From NCBI GenBank assembly GCA_947095585.1, contig OX352761.1:77903767-77967766 (forward strand): a stretch of 64,000 nucleotides of DNA, given 5' to 3'. The notes beneath the pieces were generated by a model. It was not told the DNA's origin and ran no database searches. It worked only from the letters and a program-made list of their open reading frames with translations. The DNA comes from Nephrocerus scutellatus (Eukaryota; Arthropoda; Insecta; Diptera; Pipunculidae). A program made the translations under genes and the position numbers. Shown here in pieces: positions 55,975 through 64,000 of the stretch. The first letter of the stretch is position 1, and each line of letters starts with the position of its first letter.

Positions 55975-56419
55975 TGCAATAAAACCTGTAATAATTTACG
56001 AATTTTTAGAATCTATCGTCGTTCATAAAATCGGGCCTTAATGTAATGATCAACCACACTTCGAGTACTGTTCCTCAATCCTATACCTGTGTTGCGATAC
56101 GCTATTGTTAAAACTACAAAGACTGAAGAATAGAGCAATGAGAATAATTATAAAATGTAATCGATTTACTTCTGTCCGATTAATGTTAGAAACCCTTAAA
56201 TGGTTAAAAGTCAAACAAAGAATCCAATTTAACTTATTATGTTTTATTAAATTCTCTATTTTAGTACTTTACTTTAATAAAACACGTCCTTTTCAATTCA
56301 CGTCCAAATTACAACTCCCTTTATTATCTTATGTGTTTCTTAAGTCTAGGTATATATATTTTAACAAAGAGAAAACAAAGAGAATAGTCTATAAGGCCGC
56401 ACAAACGATCGGTTTATGA
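55975..56419 (+). pseudogene. LINE RT C-terminal fragment (unit D)
   Basis: The 56105-56419 frame with LKLQRLKNRAMRIIIKCNR as in the other units, with the FQFTSKLQLP variant. The AT-rich sequence that follows it is interrupted by the errantivirus 5' LTR. Confidence 0.77.
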
Positions 56420-56435
56420 TATACATATATATATA

Positions 56436-56749
56436 AGTTAACACAGAATAAATTCTATATGTTGATGTTGCACCGCTTCCCACGAGTCGGTCAGAAGAAT
56501 TCGCTGACAGTGCGTCTGTGCAACATCATTTGTCGACATTGCCGCATTCCATCACGTACGATGTGAAACGATGAGCACCTGTGAGAACACGTCGCCGTTG
56601 GATGTTTTCGCATAGGACGTTATGTTTAAGAGTATAAAAAGCTTAGTTTTAAGAGATTATATGTTCAGTTTTTATGTAGGCAGAATCGCTGCCGGTTTGA
56701 AAAATAAAAATTATTTTTTTAACCAATTTCAACGTAGAATAATTTAATT
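56436..56749 (+). repeat. 5' LTR of the errantivirus
   Basis: ~314 bp, starting AGTTAACACAG and ending TTTAAT(T), the AGT...ATT-type ends of errantiviruses. A TATA-like box (AGTATAAAAAG, 56631-56641) and AATAAA (56704-56709) suggest the R region lies between about 56665 and 56730. No disruption seen. Confidence 0.88.
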
Positions 56750-56767
56750 GGCGCCCGAGCAGGGACC
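56750..56767 (+). other. primer-binding site, tRNA-Lys(UUU) type
   Basis: TGGCGCCCGAGCAGGGAC, one mismatch from the complement of tRNA-Lys(UUU) 3' end (TGGCGCCCGAACAGGGA) as used by several retroviruses. Overlaps or abuts the LTR by one T. Confidence 0.82.
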
Positions 56768-56795
56768 CTGGCAAAAGTGAGCAAGTGTGTTTACC

Positions 56796-56955
56796 GGTAC
56801 AGTAAATCGTGAAAAGTCCCCAAGTGGTACAACAAAGTACTTCGCGTAAATAAGTCCCCAAGAGGTACAGTAAATCGTGAAAAGTCCCCAAGTGGTACAA
56901 CAAAGTACTTCGCGTAAATAAGTCCCCAAGAGGTACAGTAAATCGTGAAACGTCC
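56796..56955. repeat. 68-bp tandem repeats in the errantivirus leader
   Basis: GGTACAGTAAATCGTGAAA starts at 56796, 56864 and 56932: period 68, 2.3 copies, each with two AGTCCCCAAG blocks. Leader repeats in gypsy, ZAM and Idefix are known to bind regulatory proteins; whether these do is unknown. Confidence 0.88.
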
Positions 56956-57195
56956 CCAAGAGGCACGGTAAATCGCGGATTAAAAAAAAACCCGTACGGT
57001 AAAACAAAGTCTCAAGTGTTACAAAATAGCTAGTAAAAGTCCCAAAGCGGTGCAAAATAGCTAATATAGTGTGACCAAAGCCAGGGTCCGCGCGTTTATC
57101 AGCAAATTAGCGATATTGGAACTATTAGTGCTTTACGCTAACTCTTGACATTTTGTGCTTGTGAAAACCGGAAGGACGTTGGATACAACAACAAG

Positions 57196-57218
57196 ATGCT
57201 GATATTCGCATTATTAAT
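57196..57218 (+). CDS. env: putative env mini-exon with 5' splice donor
   Basis: An ATG at 57196 opens seven mostly hydrophobic codons plus two bases, then GTAAGC at 57219, a good donor. Splicing to the acceptor at 62395 keeps phase: the two leftover bases and the first base after the acceptor complete one codon and env continues in its open frame, beginning with more hydrophobic residues. Together they would make a signal peptide. The env mRNA of this group is known to be spliced; the exact donor here is inferred. Confidence 0.7.
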
Positions 57219-57221
57219 GTA

Positions 57222-57779
57222 AGCGTAGATCAAGTATATTATAGAGTACTGAATTGAAACATTACAAAATTAAAAGGTAAAATTAAAAGAAAAAATAAAA
57301 GATTAAAATTTAAAGTAAAACCTAAAAAATTATAGAGTAGTTAACTAGTGAATTCAATTAAAACATTACAAATTAAAAGGTAAAATTAAAAAGAAAGAAA
57401 CGTTAAAGATTAATTATTAAATTAAAATCTAGAAAACTGAAGAGTAATTAAGTTGTGAATTCAATTAAAGTATTTCAAATTAAAAGGTAAAATCCACAAG
57501 GAAAAATATAATTTAAAGATTAATATTTAAAGTAAATTCAAGAAAAAGGAAGAATAATTAAAGAGTTGTTAAGAAACAAAAGGGTAAACAAAAGGTTAAA
57601 TATAAAACAAATATATTATTTAAAAATCAAGAAGGAAGAATAATTTTTTTATTATTAATTAGCTTTAGAATAAATTAAATATTAAAATAATTGAAAAATA
57701 AAACAATCCCAAGTTAATCAAATAAGGGAAGTGAAAATTAAGCGTATTATATAAATAAATATTTATTTCCCTTTTAAAC
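57222..57779. other. errantivirus leader between mini-exon and gag
   Basis: Very A-rich, with diverged repeats of AATTAAAAGGTAAAATTAAA about 110 bp apart (57270, 57370, 57480). No gene. Part of the intron of the proposed env transcript. Confidence 0.6.
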
Positions 57780-59252
57780 ATGCCTGAGCTACGTTCCGGA
57801 GCGTCTACTGACCCTCCACAAAGCAACACTAGGGGCGATGCTCCTCACGCCAATGTCTTACCTCCAAATCCTACCCTTTCCACAAATACAAATGCTGCTA
57901 CTCCTGCTAGTGAGATTCTTAACAACTCATCTACGTCTAGTTTTGCACATTTCGAAGGTGACCGAGAGGTTAGAGGAACTCCCGAACTGGACACTCTTAT
58001 TTCGTCCTTAATTCGGAAAACTTTGAAAGAGACAGGGAAAGAGATTATTAATAGCATTTTAAACCCAAGCGCAGATTTTTGTTTCGGTGTCGATCAGCCA
58101 ATCGCTGCACAATTCCGAGACAGGTTAGGAGACTTGGATAAAACCCCAGACGTTGTTCGTTGTATTAGGGACTTCTCAGGCGACGTAAAAGAATTCAGCT
58201 CCTGGAAGAAGAGCGTTGACCGAATTCTTCAGATATATGAGCCCATAAAAGGAACGCCTAAATACTTCGGTATTTTAAGCATTATCCGAAACAAGATTAT
58301 CGGAAACGCTGACGCCGTTTTGGAGTCGTACAACACTCCACTCAATTGGGAGAATATTTCCAAATGCCTTGTCATGCACTACGCCGACAAGCGCGATTTA
58401 AACACTCTCGAACATCAGATGTCGTCCCTTGTTCAAGGCAGCTACACTGTATCAGAGTTTTACCAAGCTGTCTACAGTCATCTCTCTCTCATTCTCAATA
58501 AAATTTCCTGCATGGAAATTTCTCAAGAGTCAACCCAACTGCTTACGCAGACTTATCGCGACAAGGCTCTCGATACCTTCATTAGGGGTCTCAAGGGAGA
58601 CCTTCCCAGGTTATTAGGAGTACGCGAACCCGTTGATTTACCCCAGGCACTTCACTTGTGCCTCAAGTTGGAAAACCAGGGGTACAGATCACAACACATG
58701 CACAACTACGGTATGACGAGAGGACATATCAACCCGTTTTCATCGTCACAAACCCCACGTAGGAATTTTCCTAAAAATTATGTGAATCCGCACAATAGAC
58801 AACCATTAAATATCCAGTCAAGCTTTATACCTTCCAATCAACCACCGCCAAGAGCATTTTATCAGCAGCAGAACGTGCAAAGGTATCAATACCAACCCCA
58901 ACCAGGCTACAAACCATCATTTTCACCAAGGCAACAACCTCCGTTTTCTTCAAATCAACAGATTAAGACCGAGCCCTTTGGTCAAAGTGCTCAAGTTAGG
59001 AGCCACCAATTTCAACGAGGAACAATGCAAAACCCCCAACAATTTACGTCAAGACAACCTTCGTTTAACTCCATCAAGCCTCAACCAAATTTCCACATCA
59101 ATGGTGGATATGATGAAGTTTTACAGTCCGAAGATTGTAATTATGATGAAACGTTAGCCGATTACATGCAGCCATTGCAAGAACCTGACTATGACGCCGA
59201 AAATAATGTTGATGAAATTACGGATTTTACCGACATTAATTTTTTAGATTAA
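57780..59252 (+). CDS. gag: errantivirus Gag
   Basis: 490 residues from ATG 57780. The N-terminal ~60 residues are Ser/Pro/Thr/Asn-rich; residues ~85-300 are helical capsid-like sequence (QFRDRLGDLDKTPDVVRCI, SSWKKSVDRILQIYEPIKG, FIRGLKGDLPRLLG); the C-terminal third is rich in Gln, Pro, Phe and Asn with no CCHC knuckle, as in other errantiviruses. The last residues are acidic. It forms the virus-like particle core. The ATG is the first in frame after a long leader. The 3' end carries the slippery heptamer for pol. Confidence 0.93.
   Translation: MPELRSGASTDPPQSNTRGDAPHANVLPPNPTLSTNTNAATPASEILNNSSTSSFAHFEGDREVRGTPELDTLISSLIRKTLKETGKEIINSILNPSADFCFGVDQPIAAQFRDRLGDLDKTPDVVRCIRDFSGDVKEFSSWKKSVDRILQIYEPIKGTPKYFGILSIIRNKIIGNADAVLESYNTPLNWENISKCLVMHYADKRDLNTLEHQMSSLVQGSYTVSEFYQAVYSHLSLILNKISCMEISQESTQLLTQTYRDKALDTFIRGLKGDLPRLLGVREPVDLPQALHLCLKLENQGYRSQHMHNYGMTRGHINPFSSSQTPRRNFPKNYVNPHNRQPLNIQSSFIPSNQPPPRAFYQQQNVQRYQYQPQPGYKPSFSPRQQPPFSSNQQIKTEPFGQSAQVRSHQFQRGTMQNPQQFTSRQPSFNSIKPQPNFHINGGYDEVLQSEDCNYDETLADYMQPLQEPDYDAENNVDEITDFTDINFLD
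59240..59246 (+). promoter_or_regulatory. -1 ribosomal frameshift heptamer (T TTT TTA)
   Basis: In gag phase the bases read AAT TTT TTA GAT TAA, i.e. heptamer T-TTT-TTA two codons before the gag stop. The pol frame is exactly -1 and is open from 59240 (an upstream TAA sits at 59237). This matches the canonical X-XXY-YYZ slippery site. No stem was traced downstream. Confidence 0.85.
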
Positions 59253-62200
59253 CTTCCTCTTCGCTACCTTATTTTGAAAGTAGAACCAAGAGCGGAGAGA
59301 TCATTAAAATCCTAATCGACACTGGATCAAATCGGAACTATATTCAACCTCAATTAGTGGAAAAACCGATACTAAACGCTAAATTTTTTTATGCAAATTC
59401 AGTGGGAGGCAGTATTAAAATCAGTCACCACGTCCAAACGAGCCTTTTCGGATTAAACGACCACAAAATTAGATTTTTTCTTTTACCATCGCTGAAGTCT
59501 TTTCATGCTATATTGGGTAACGATAGCCTAAAAGAACTGTCGGCCGTTATCTACACTAAACAAAATTATATGCAAATTGGAAACGGTATGAAAGTCAGGA
59601 TAAAGCAACAAGCATCCCAATCGATAAACTCTATAAATCTCAAACATGGCCATATGGTACCCTCTCAAAAAGACGCAATTCTTTCACTCGTAAACAGATT
59701 TCCCACTTTATTCTCGGAGCCAGACGAGAAGCTGACTTACACTACAAAAGTAGTAGGCGAGATTCGCACTAACTCGGATACTCCCGTATATACCCGATAT
59801 TATCCATTTCCTGTGTCCCTTAAGGACGAAGTAAATAAACAAGTTCAAAGCCTAATCGACGATGGAATAATTAGACCTTCACGGTCGCCCTATAATTCAC
59901 CGGTGTGGGTAGTTCCCAAAAAACCCGATTCTGAAGGGAACAAGAAATATCGGATGGTGATTGATTACAGGAAATTAAATTCCTTCACCATAGCGGATCG
60001 CTATCCGATCCCCGATATTAGCGAAGTGCTTGCGCAATTAGGTAAAAACAAGTACTTTACAGTGCTTGACCTAAGGAGTGGGTTTCATCAGATTCCGTTG
60101 AAGGAATCCGATATTGAGAAAACGGCATTTTCCATCAATAACGGAAAATACGAATTTACAAGGCTCCCATTTGGGTTAAAAAACGCGCCTTCTATTTTTC
60201 AGCGAGCGCTTGATGACATCTTGCGTGATGTCATTGGGAAAATCTGCTACGTGTATATAGATGACATTATCATCTTTAGTAAAAACCAAGAAGATCACGT
60301 CAAGCATATCGAAGAAATCTTCAAAATACTCAACGAAGCGAATATGAAATTACAACTGGAAAAGTGTGATTTCTTTAAAGAGCAGGTTGAGTTCCTAGGT
60401 TTTGTGATATCCTCCGAGGGTATTAAAACAAACCCAGCAAAGGTTGAGGCAATCACAAATTTTCCCATCCCAAAAACTCTTAAAGAACTCCGGTCATTTC
60501 TTGGTCTGTCAGGGTATTACCGTCGTTTTGTAAAAGACTACGCGAAGCTCGCAAAGCCCCTGACATCCCTTTTAAGGGGGGAGGACGGACGTATGTCCAA
60601 ATCTAAATCCAGCCAAAAATTAGTTCACCTAAACTCCGACGCCATCGCGGCCTTTGACAAAATAAAAAATTCCCTTGTCTCGAAAGATATCATTCTGGCT
60701 TATCCTAATTTCAAAGAACCATTCGAATTAACAACAGATGCTTCTAATTTTGCGCTCGGTGCTGTCCTTGCACAGAACGATAGACCAATATCGTTTATAT
60801 CACGAACACTGAACAAGACAGAGGAAGATTACGCAGCAAATGAAAAGGAACTACTTGCAATAATCTGGGCATTGAACTCTTTACGAAGTTATTTGTATGG
60901 AACTTCAAGTGTAAAAATTTACACAGACCATCAGCCCTTAACGTATGCCCTGAGCAACAAAAATAATAATTCCAAGATGAAACGTTGGAAAGCGATTCTC
61001 GAGGAATATAATTATGAGCTACGCTACAAACCAGGAAAAAGTAATGTAGTTGCAGATGCTCTTTCTCGCCCTCCACGGGTCTCTCAAGTGAACGTGTTGA
61101 CTGCTACGCAACACAGTAGCGAAAGTTCGTCTCACGAATTAATTGAAACTGTCGAAACACCGATAAACGTCTTTAAGAACCAGTTGATGTTTTTTACTGG
61201 AAACCAGGATAGCTACCAATTTCAAATTCCTTTTCCCACCTTCCATAGACACATACTTACTAGGCAAAGTTATTCCGAGGAAGATTTAATTCAGCTGCTT
61301 AAACGACATCTGAACCCAAGCGTCATTAATGGCATTTTCACAACTGAAGAGATAATGGGAAAAATTAAGGAAGTTTATCCCACACATTTTAAATCATATA
61401 AGACAAGGTTTACTAAAATTAGAGTTAAAGACCTACCAAATGAAACTGAGCAGGAAGAAGAGATTCTGAAAGAACATAAAAGAGCTCACCGCAATAGTTT
61501 AGAAAACAAAATCCAATTACTACAAAAATTTTACTTTCCTAAAATGAAATCTAAAATCCATACAATAATTAAGCAATGTGTTACCTGCAAACAACACAAA
61601 TATGATCGGCATCCGAATAAGCCGGAGCTGCAAGCCACTCCTATCCCTGAACATCCTGGTCATATATTACACATCGACATTTATTCCACAGATGCAAATC
61701 TGGTCCTAACGGCGATCGACAAATTTTCTAAGTACGCACAGGCTCGCATCTTGAAATCAAGAGCAAGTGAGGATATTAGAGAACCGTTAAGGCAACTTTT
61801 ATTCGCGTACGGCGTACCCAAAGTCATTGTTTTTGACAATGAAAAAGCGTTCAATTCCGCATCAATATGCTTCATGCTCCACGACCAGTTGGGAATCGAA
61901 ATCTATAAGACTCCTCCGTATTCAAGCTTTGTCAACGGTCAAGTGGAAAGATTTCACTCGACACTTTCCGAAATCATGCGATGCCTTAAGGCAGACCGAG
62001 TCCATAGATCATTTGAAGAACTGCTAGATCGTGCTATTTACGAGTATAATTTCTCGGTTCATTCCACTACCAATAAAAAACCTATTGAAGTATTTTTTGG
62101 AAGAACCGTTAGCACTGACCCTGAACACTTTGAGAAGGCTAGAAAGGAAAACATATTGAAGTTAAAAGAAAAACAAAATAAAGATTTAGACTATCACAAT

Positions 62201-62380
62201 AAAACTCGGCGACCCCTAAAGAATTACTCTCCAGGCGAAGCTATCTTCGTAAAAATCAATAGACGATTAGGTACCAAACTTTCCGCAAGGTACAGAAAAG
62301 AAACAGTTAAGGAGAATAATCCAACAACAATCCTAACCGAATCAGGCAAAATCGTCCATAAGGTCAATATTAAAACCTGA
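59240..62380 (+). CDS. pol: errantivirus Pol: protease, RT, RNase H, integrase
   Basis: Open from the frameshift site to TGA 62378-62380, ~1,046 codons. Protease active site D-T-G at 59318-59326 (LIDTGSN). RT: YRMVIDYRKLN, FTVLDLRSGFHQIP, YIDD at 60254-60265. RNase H: TTDASNFALGAVL, EKELLAIIWAL, YTDHQPLTYAL, GKSNVVADALSRPP. Integrase: HHCC finger (H...H at ~61490, CVTCKQHK), then Asp 61676, Asp 61835, Glu 61946 (NGQVERFHSTL), and a basic C-terminal domain. All catalytic residues are present and no stop or shift is seen. Expressed as Gag-Pol by -1 frameshifting (inferred). Makes and integrates the DNA copy. Confidence 0.95.
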   Translation, partial: FFRLTSSSLPYFESRTKSGEIIKILIDTGSNRNYIQPQLVEKPILNAKFFYANSVGGSIKISHHVQTSLFGLNDHKIRFFLLPSLKSFHAILGNDSLKELSAVIYTKQNYMQIGNGMKVRIKQQASQSINSINLKHGHMVPSQKDAILSLVNRFPTLFSEPDEKLTYTTKVVGEIRTNSDTPVYTRYYPFPVSLKDEVNKQVQSLIDDGIIRPSRSPYNSPVWVVPKKPDSEGNKKYRMVIDYRKLNSFTIADRYPIPDISEVLAQLGKNKYFTVLDLRSGFHQIPLKESDIEKTAFSINNGKYEFTRLPFGLKNAPSIFQRALDDILRDVIGKICYVYIDDIIIFSKNQEDHVKHIEEIFKILNEANMKLQLEKCDFFKEQVEFLGFVISSEGIKTNPAKVEAITNFPIPKTLKELRSFLGLSGYYRRFVKDYAKLAKPLTSLLRGEDGRMSKSKSSQKLVHLNSDAIAAFDKIKNSLVSKDIILAYPNFKEPFELTTDASNFALGAVLAQNDRPISFISRTLNKTEEDYAANEKELLAIIWALNSLRSYLYGTSSVKIYTDHQPLTYALSNKNNNSKMKRWKAILEEYNYELRYKPGKSNVVADALSRPPRVSQVNVLTATQHSSESSSHELIETVETPINVFKNQLMFFTGNQDSYQFQIPFPTFHRHILTRQSYSEEDLIQLLKRHLNPSVINGIFTTEEIMGKIKEVYPTHFKSYKTRFTKIRVKDLPNETEQEEEILKEHKRAHRNSLENKIQLLQKFYFPKMKSKIHTIIKQCVTCKQHKYDRHPNKPELQATPIPEHPGHILHIDIYSTDANLVLTAIDKFSKYAQARILKSRASEDIREPLRQLLFAYGVPKVIVFDNEKAFNSASICFMLHDQLGIEIYKTPPYSSFVNGQVERFHSTLSEIMRCLKADRVHRSFEELLDRAIYEYNFSVHSTTNKKPIEVFFGRTVSTDPEHFEKARKENILKLKEKQNKDLDYHNKTRRPLKNYSPGEAIFVKINRRLGTKLSARYRKETVKENNPTTILTESGKIVHKVNIKT

Positions 62381-62385
62381 TATTT

Positions 62386-62395
62386 TTTTTTTTAG
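62386..62395 (+). promoter_or_regulatory. 3' splice acceptor for env mRNA
   Basis: A run of 13 T from 62381 on, ending TTTAG at 62391-62395, fifteen bases after the pol stop: polypyrimidine tract plus AG. It is the acceptor partner proposed for the donor at 57219. Confidence 0.82.
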
Positions 62396-63959
62396 GTCCT
62401 TCATATCCTTAGTCCTCGCAGAAGTTCAAATACTGGACTATTCCAATTCAAGACTGGTTACCTTGAATACGGGAATAGCAAAACTGCAAACCGGTACCTT
62501 TAAACTGGTGCACGTAATAGACCTTGCAGAATACCAAGATATAATTGATGATGTACAGTTCAGAATCGAAACCAATGTAAGTAAAGACAATCCCATTTAC
62601 CCTTACCTATCCTATGAAATCACAGAAATCCTTAACCGACTTAACCGCATCAAACCTATAGTCAAAAGGAAAAGGGCAATAAACATTCTAGGAACTGCAT
62701 GGAAGTGGATCGCCGGTACACCGGACCACCACGACTTTCAAATTATAAAAGCTAAAACCCAAAACCTACTAGATAACAACAATAAGCAATTAGTCATAAA
62801 CAGATTATCATTAGAAAGAATAAATAACATTACGAATATTACTAATAACATAATTAATACTTTGAAAACGAATGCTGAAATTAAAAACGAATATTCTTCC
62901 AGCATTAAATATAAACTAGATTTAATCAAAGAAGAGATAACAAACATAGAACATGCCTTACAGTGGGCGAAAGCTGGTATAGTAAATTCTTTTATACTTT
63001 CAAGTACTGAAATAAATCTAGTTAGGGCTCATTTTGAAAAAAACAACTTACCCTATGTAAACATGGAGGAGGCATTTGAATTTGCCAATATAAAAATAGC
63101 CTCTAATAGTACTTCTATGATTTATATTGTGAGTGTGCCAACCACGAAAAAAGAAGATTGTAAAAGATTATTAGTTAAGCCAATAAAAAGAAAATCTGTT
63201 GTAACAAAAATTGATTTTAGTAATGTACTTCAATGCGAAAATGATTTTTATGGAATTAAGAATAATTGTCAAGCTTTTAACGATTTAACCATTTGTAAGA
63301 TTGATGAAATTATAAACTTAGGTGACACGGAGTGCATACCGAATCTATTGCGAAGCAGACCAGCAAATTGTACCAACATCAACAATCAACATGTTCCAAC
63401 AGTCGAGGAAATACTCCCTGGGTCACTACTTCTTAACCAGTTCAACGGGTCAATATTGGTCAACAACGACACGCTCAGCATATCGGGAACATTTATAGTA
63501 CAATACCATAATGCTACCATCGTGGTAAATAAACAAACATTTGTCTCCAATGAAATCCCCACCTCAAGACCTCTTCCAGCCATCGTACAAATAGACTCAC
63601 CATCAAAAGCCTTCGAAGAACTTTTAACCCTCGAAGTGATGAAAGAGCTGCACTTAAACAACACTCGCTACATAAGTCAAATTGAAGAAAGAAACAAAAC
63701 GCACCTGATAGCTTCTTACAGTTTGTCGGCTACCATCATCACCGCAGCCGTGGTAATATCCCTGATACTGGTTTTAGCACGCAAGAAAAGCAACCTAATA
63801 ATCTCCACAACAGTAGAAGCAAAGGAAACGCCAGCAGCAGCCGAATTGCCAACAGAATCACCTGCAGAGATTTCGGAAGGACCAATACCGATCAAAAGGA
63901 TTAGCATAAGTCAATATCCGCCATTTTACAAGGTCACGAGTGAGGACACCCGAATTTGA
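62396..63959 (+). CDS. env: errantivirus envelope glycoprotein
   Basis: The frame is open from the acceptor (62396) to TGA 63957-63959; there is no ATG at its head, so the start must come from an upstream exon. ~520 residues. The first ~8 residues complete a hydrophobic leader. A furin-type basic site KRKR (62664-62675) is followed by a fusion-peptide-like stretch (AINILGTAWKW), the hallmark of the insect F-like Env of this group. Several NXT/NXS sites follow. A membrane segment lies at about 63710-63780 (hydrophobic, ending ARKK), with an ~45-residue cytoplasmic tail rich in Glu, Ala and Pro. No lesion seen. Whether it makes infectious particles cannot be told from sequence. Confidence 0.92.
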
Positions 63960-63968
63960 GGGTGGAGG
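63958..63968 (+). other. polypurine tract
   Basis: GAGGGTGGAGG overlaps the env stop and lies immediately before the 3' LTR; the usual primer for plus-strand synthesis. Confidence 0.85.
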
Positions 63969-64000
63969 AGTTAACACAGAATAAATTCTATATGTTGATG
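63969..64000 (+). repeat. 3' LTR of the errantivirus, first 32 bp only
   Basis: Identical over all 32 bases to the start of the 5' LTR at 56436; cut by the window end. Confidence 0.93.

Larger units (their letters stand above)
49834..56435. repeat. array unit D, 3' truncated by the errantivirus
   Basis: Aligns with unit B but has a ~5.1-kb deletion at about 55957-55962, where the 540-bp repeat (GTACAAAAAA) is joined to the start of the LINE RT tail segment (AACTGCGGTATAAC) through a short A-run. Thus the MITEs and satellite are gone. The right part ends at 56435 in an (AT)n stretch with the errantivirus LTR. Confidence 0.87.
56436..64000 (+). mobile_element. errantivirus (gypsy-type endogenous retrovirus with env), apparently intact
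   Basis: Order: 5' LTR, tRNA-Lys-type PBS, long leader with 68-bp repeats, gag, pol in the -1 frame, env, purine tract and the first 32 bp of the 3' LTR, which are identical to the start of the 5' LTR. No internal stop or frameshift is seen in gag, pol or env apart from the expected gag-pol frame change. It belongs to the env-bearing insect group of gypsy, 17.6, 297, ZAM and yoyo. Inserted in an (AT)n tract, matching the alternating-purine/pyrimidine target preference known for these elements. Confidence 0.93.

Noticed and set aside
56649..57055. Minus-strand frames over the 68-bp leader repeats
   Set aside because: Antisense to the errantivirus leader, repetitive, no domain.

Overview
The window is a transposon-rich stretch of an AT-rich eukaryotic genome, almost certainly an insect and most likely a fly. 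The evidence is an insect-type env-bearing errantivirus, rosa-like (DD41D) mariner elements, LOA/R1-like and endonuclease-type LINEs, and several Ty3/gypsy retroelements. Rosa-type mariners were first described in tephritid fruit flies, so a tephritid or related fly is my guess, not a demonstrated identity. I find no host protein-coding gene and no functional tRNA or rRNA gene.

Layout. 1-6,500: old nested remnants, namely a minus-strand gypsy gag with its 5' LTR split by a mariner-derived foldback; an endonuclease-type LINE whose RT was hit by a foldback element carrying a tRNA-derived SINE; and a gypsy RT scrap. 6,501-13,726: a complete but decayed Ty3/gypsy element of CsRn1/Kabuki type (299-bp LTRs, tRNA-Trp-like PBS, GGTC target duplication), inserted in a minus-strand LINE fragment and itself hit by a rosa-like mariner. 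13,727-16,200: LINE 5' end and AT-rich DNA. 16,210-20,065: a LOA/R1-like LINE with a 13-bp target-site duplication. 20,358-56,435: a tandem array of a ~13-kb unit. 56,436-64,000: an env-containing errantivirus, open in gag, pol and env as far as can be read; only the first 32 bp of its 3' LTR lie in the window.

The array is the main structure. One unit reads: LTR, truncated gag, protease and dead RT of a gypsy element (+); piece of an endonuclease-type LINE; hairpin MITE; gypsy RNase H scrap; ~115-bp GC-box tandem repeats; 540-bp direct duplication; two inverted MITEs; a 118-bp satellite with 421-bp higher-order repeats; short 24-26-bp repeats; RT tail of another LINE; integrase end of a gypsy element (-), fused head to head with the next unit's LTR. 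Unit A (20,358-33,959) gained a mariner and lost part of the LINE. Unit B (33,960-46,820) is the most complete. Unit D (49,834-56,435) has a ~5-kb deletion and is cut by the errantivirus. The short unit between B and D (C) is best explained by a 3.0-kb tandem duplication across the B/D junction. All units share the same RT stop codon and the same gag deletion, so they multiplied as DNA and not by retrotransposition.

Only the errantivirus looks potentially functional: a -1 frameshift heptamer joins gag to pol, and a phase-compatible mini-exon plus acceptor could make the env mRNA. Everything else carries visible lesions. Coordinates of remnants are approximate to about 10-30 bp.
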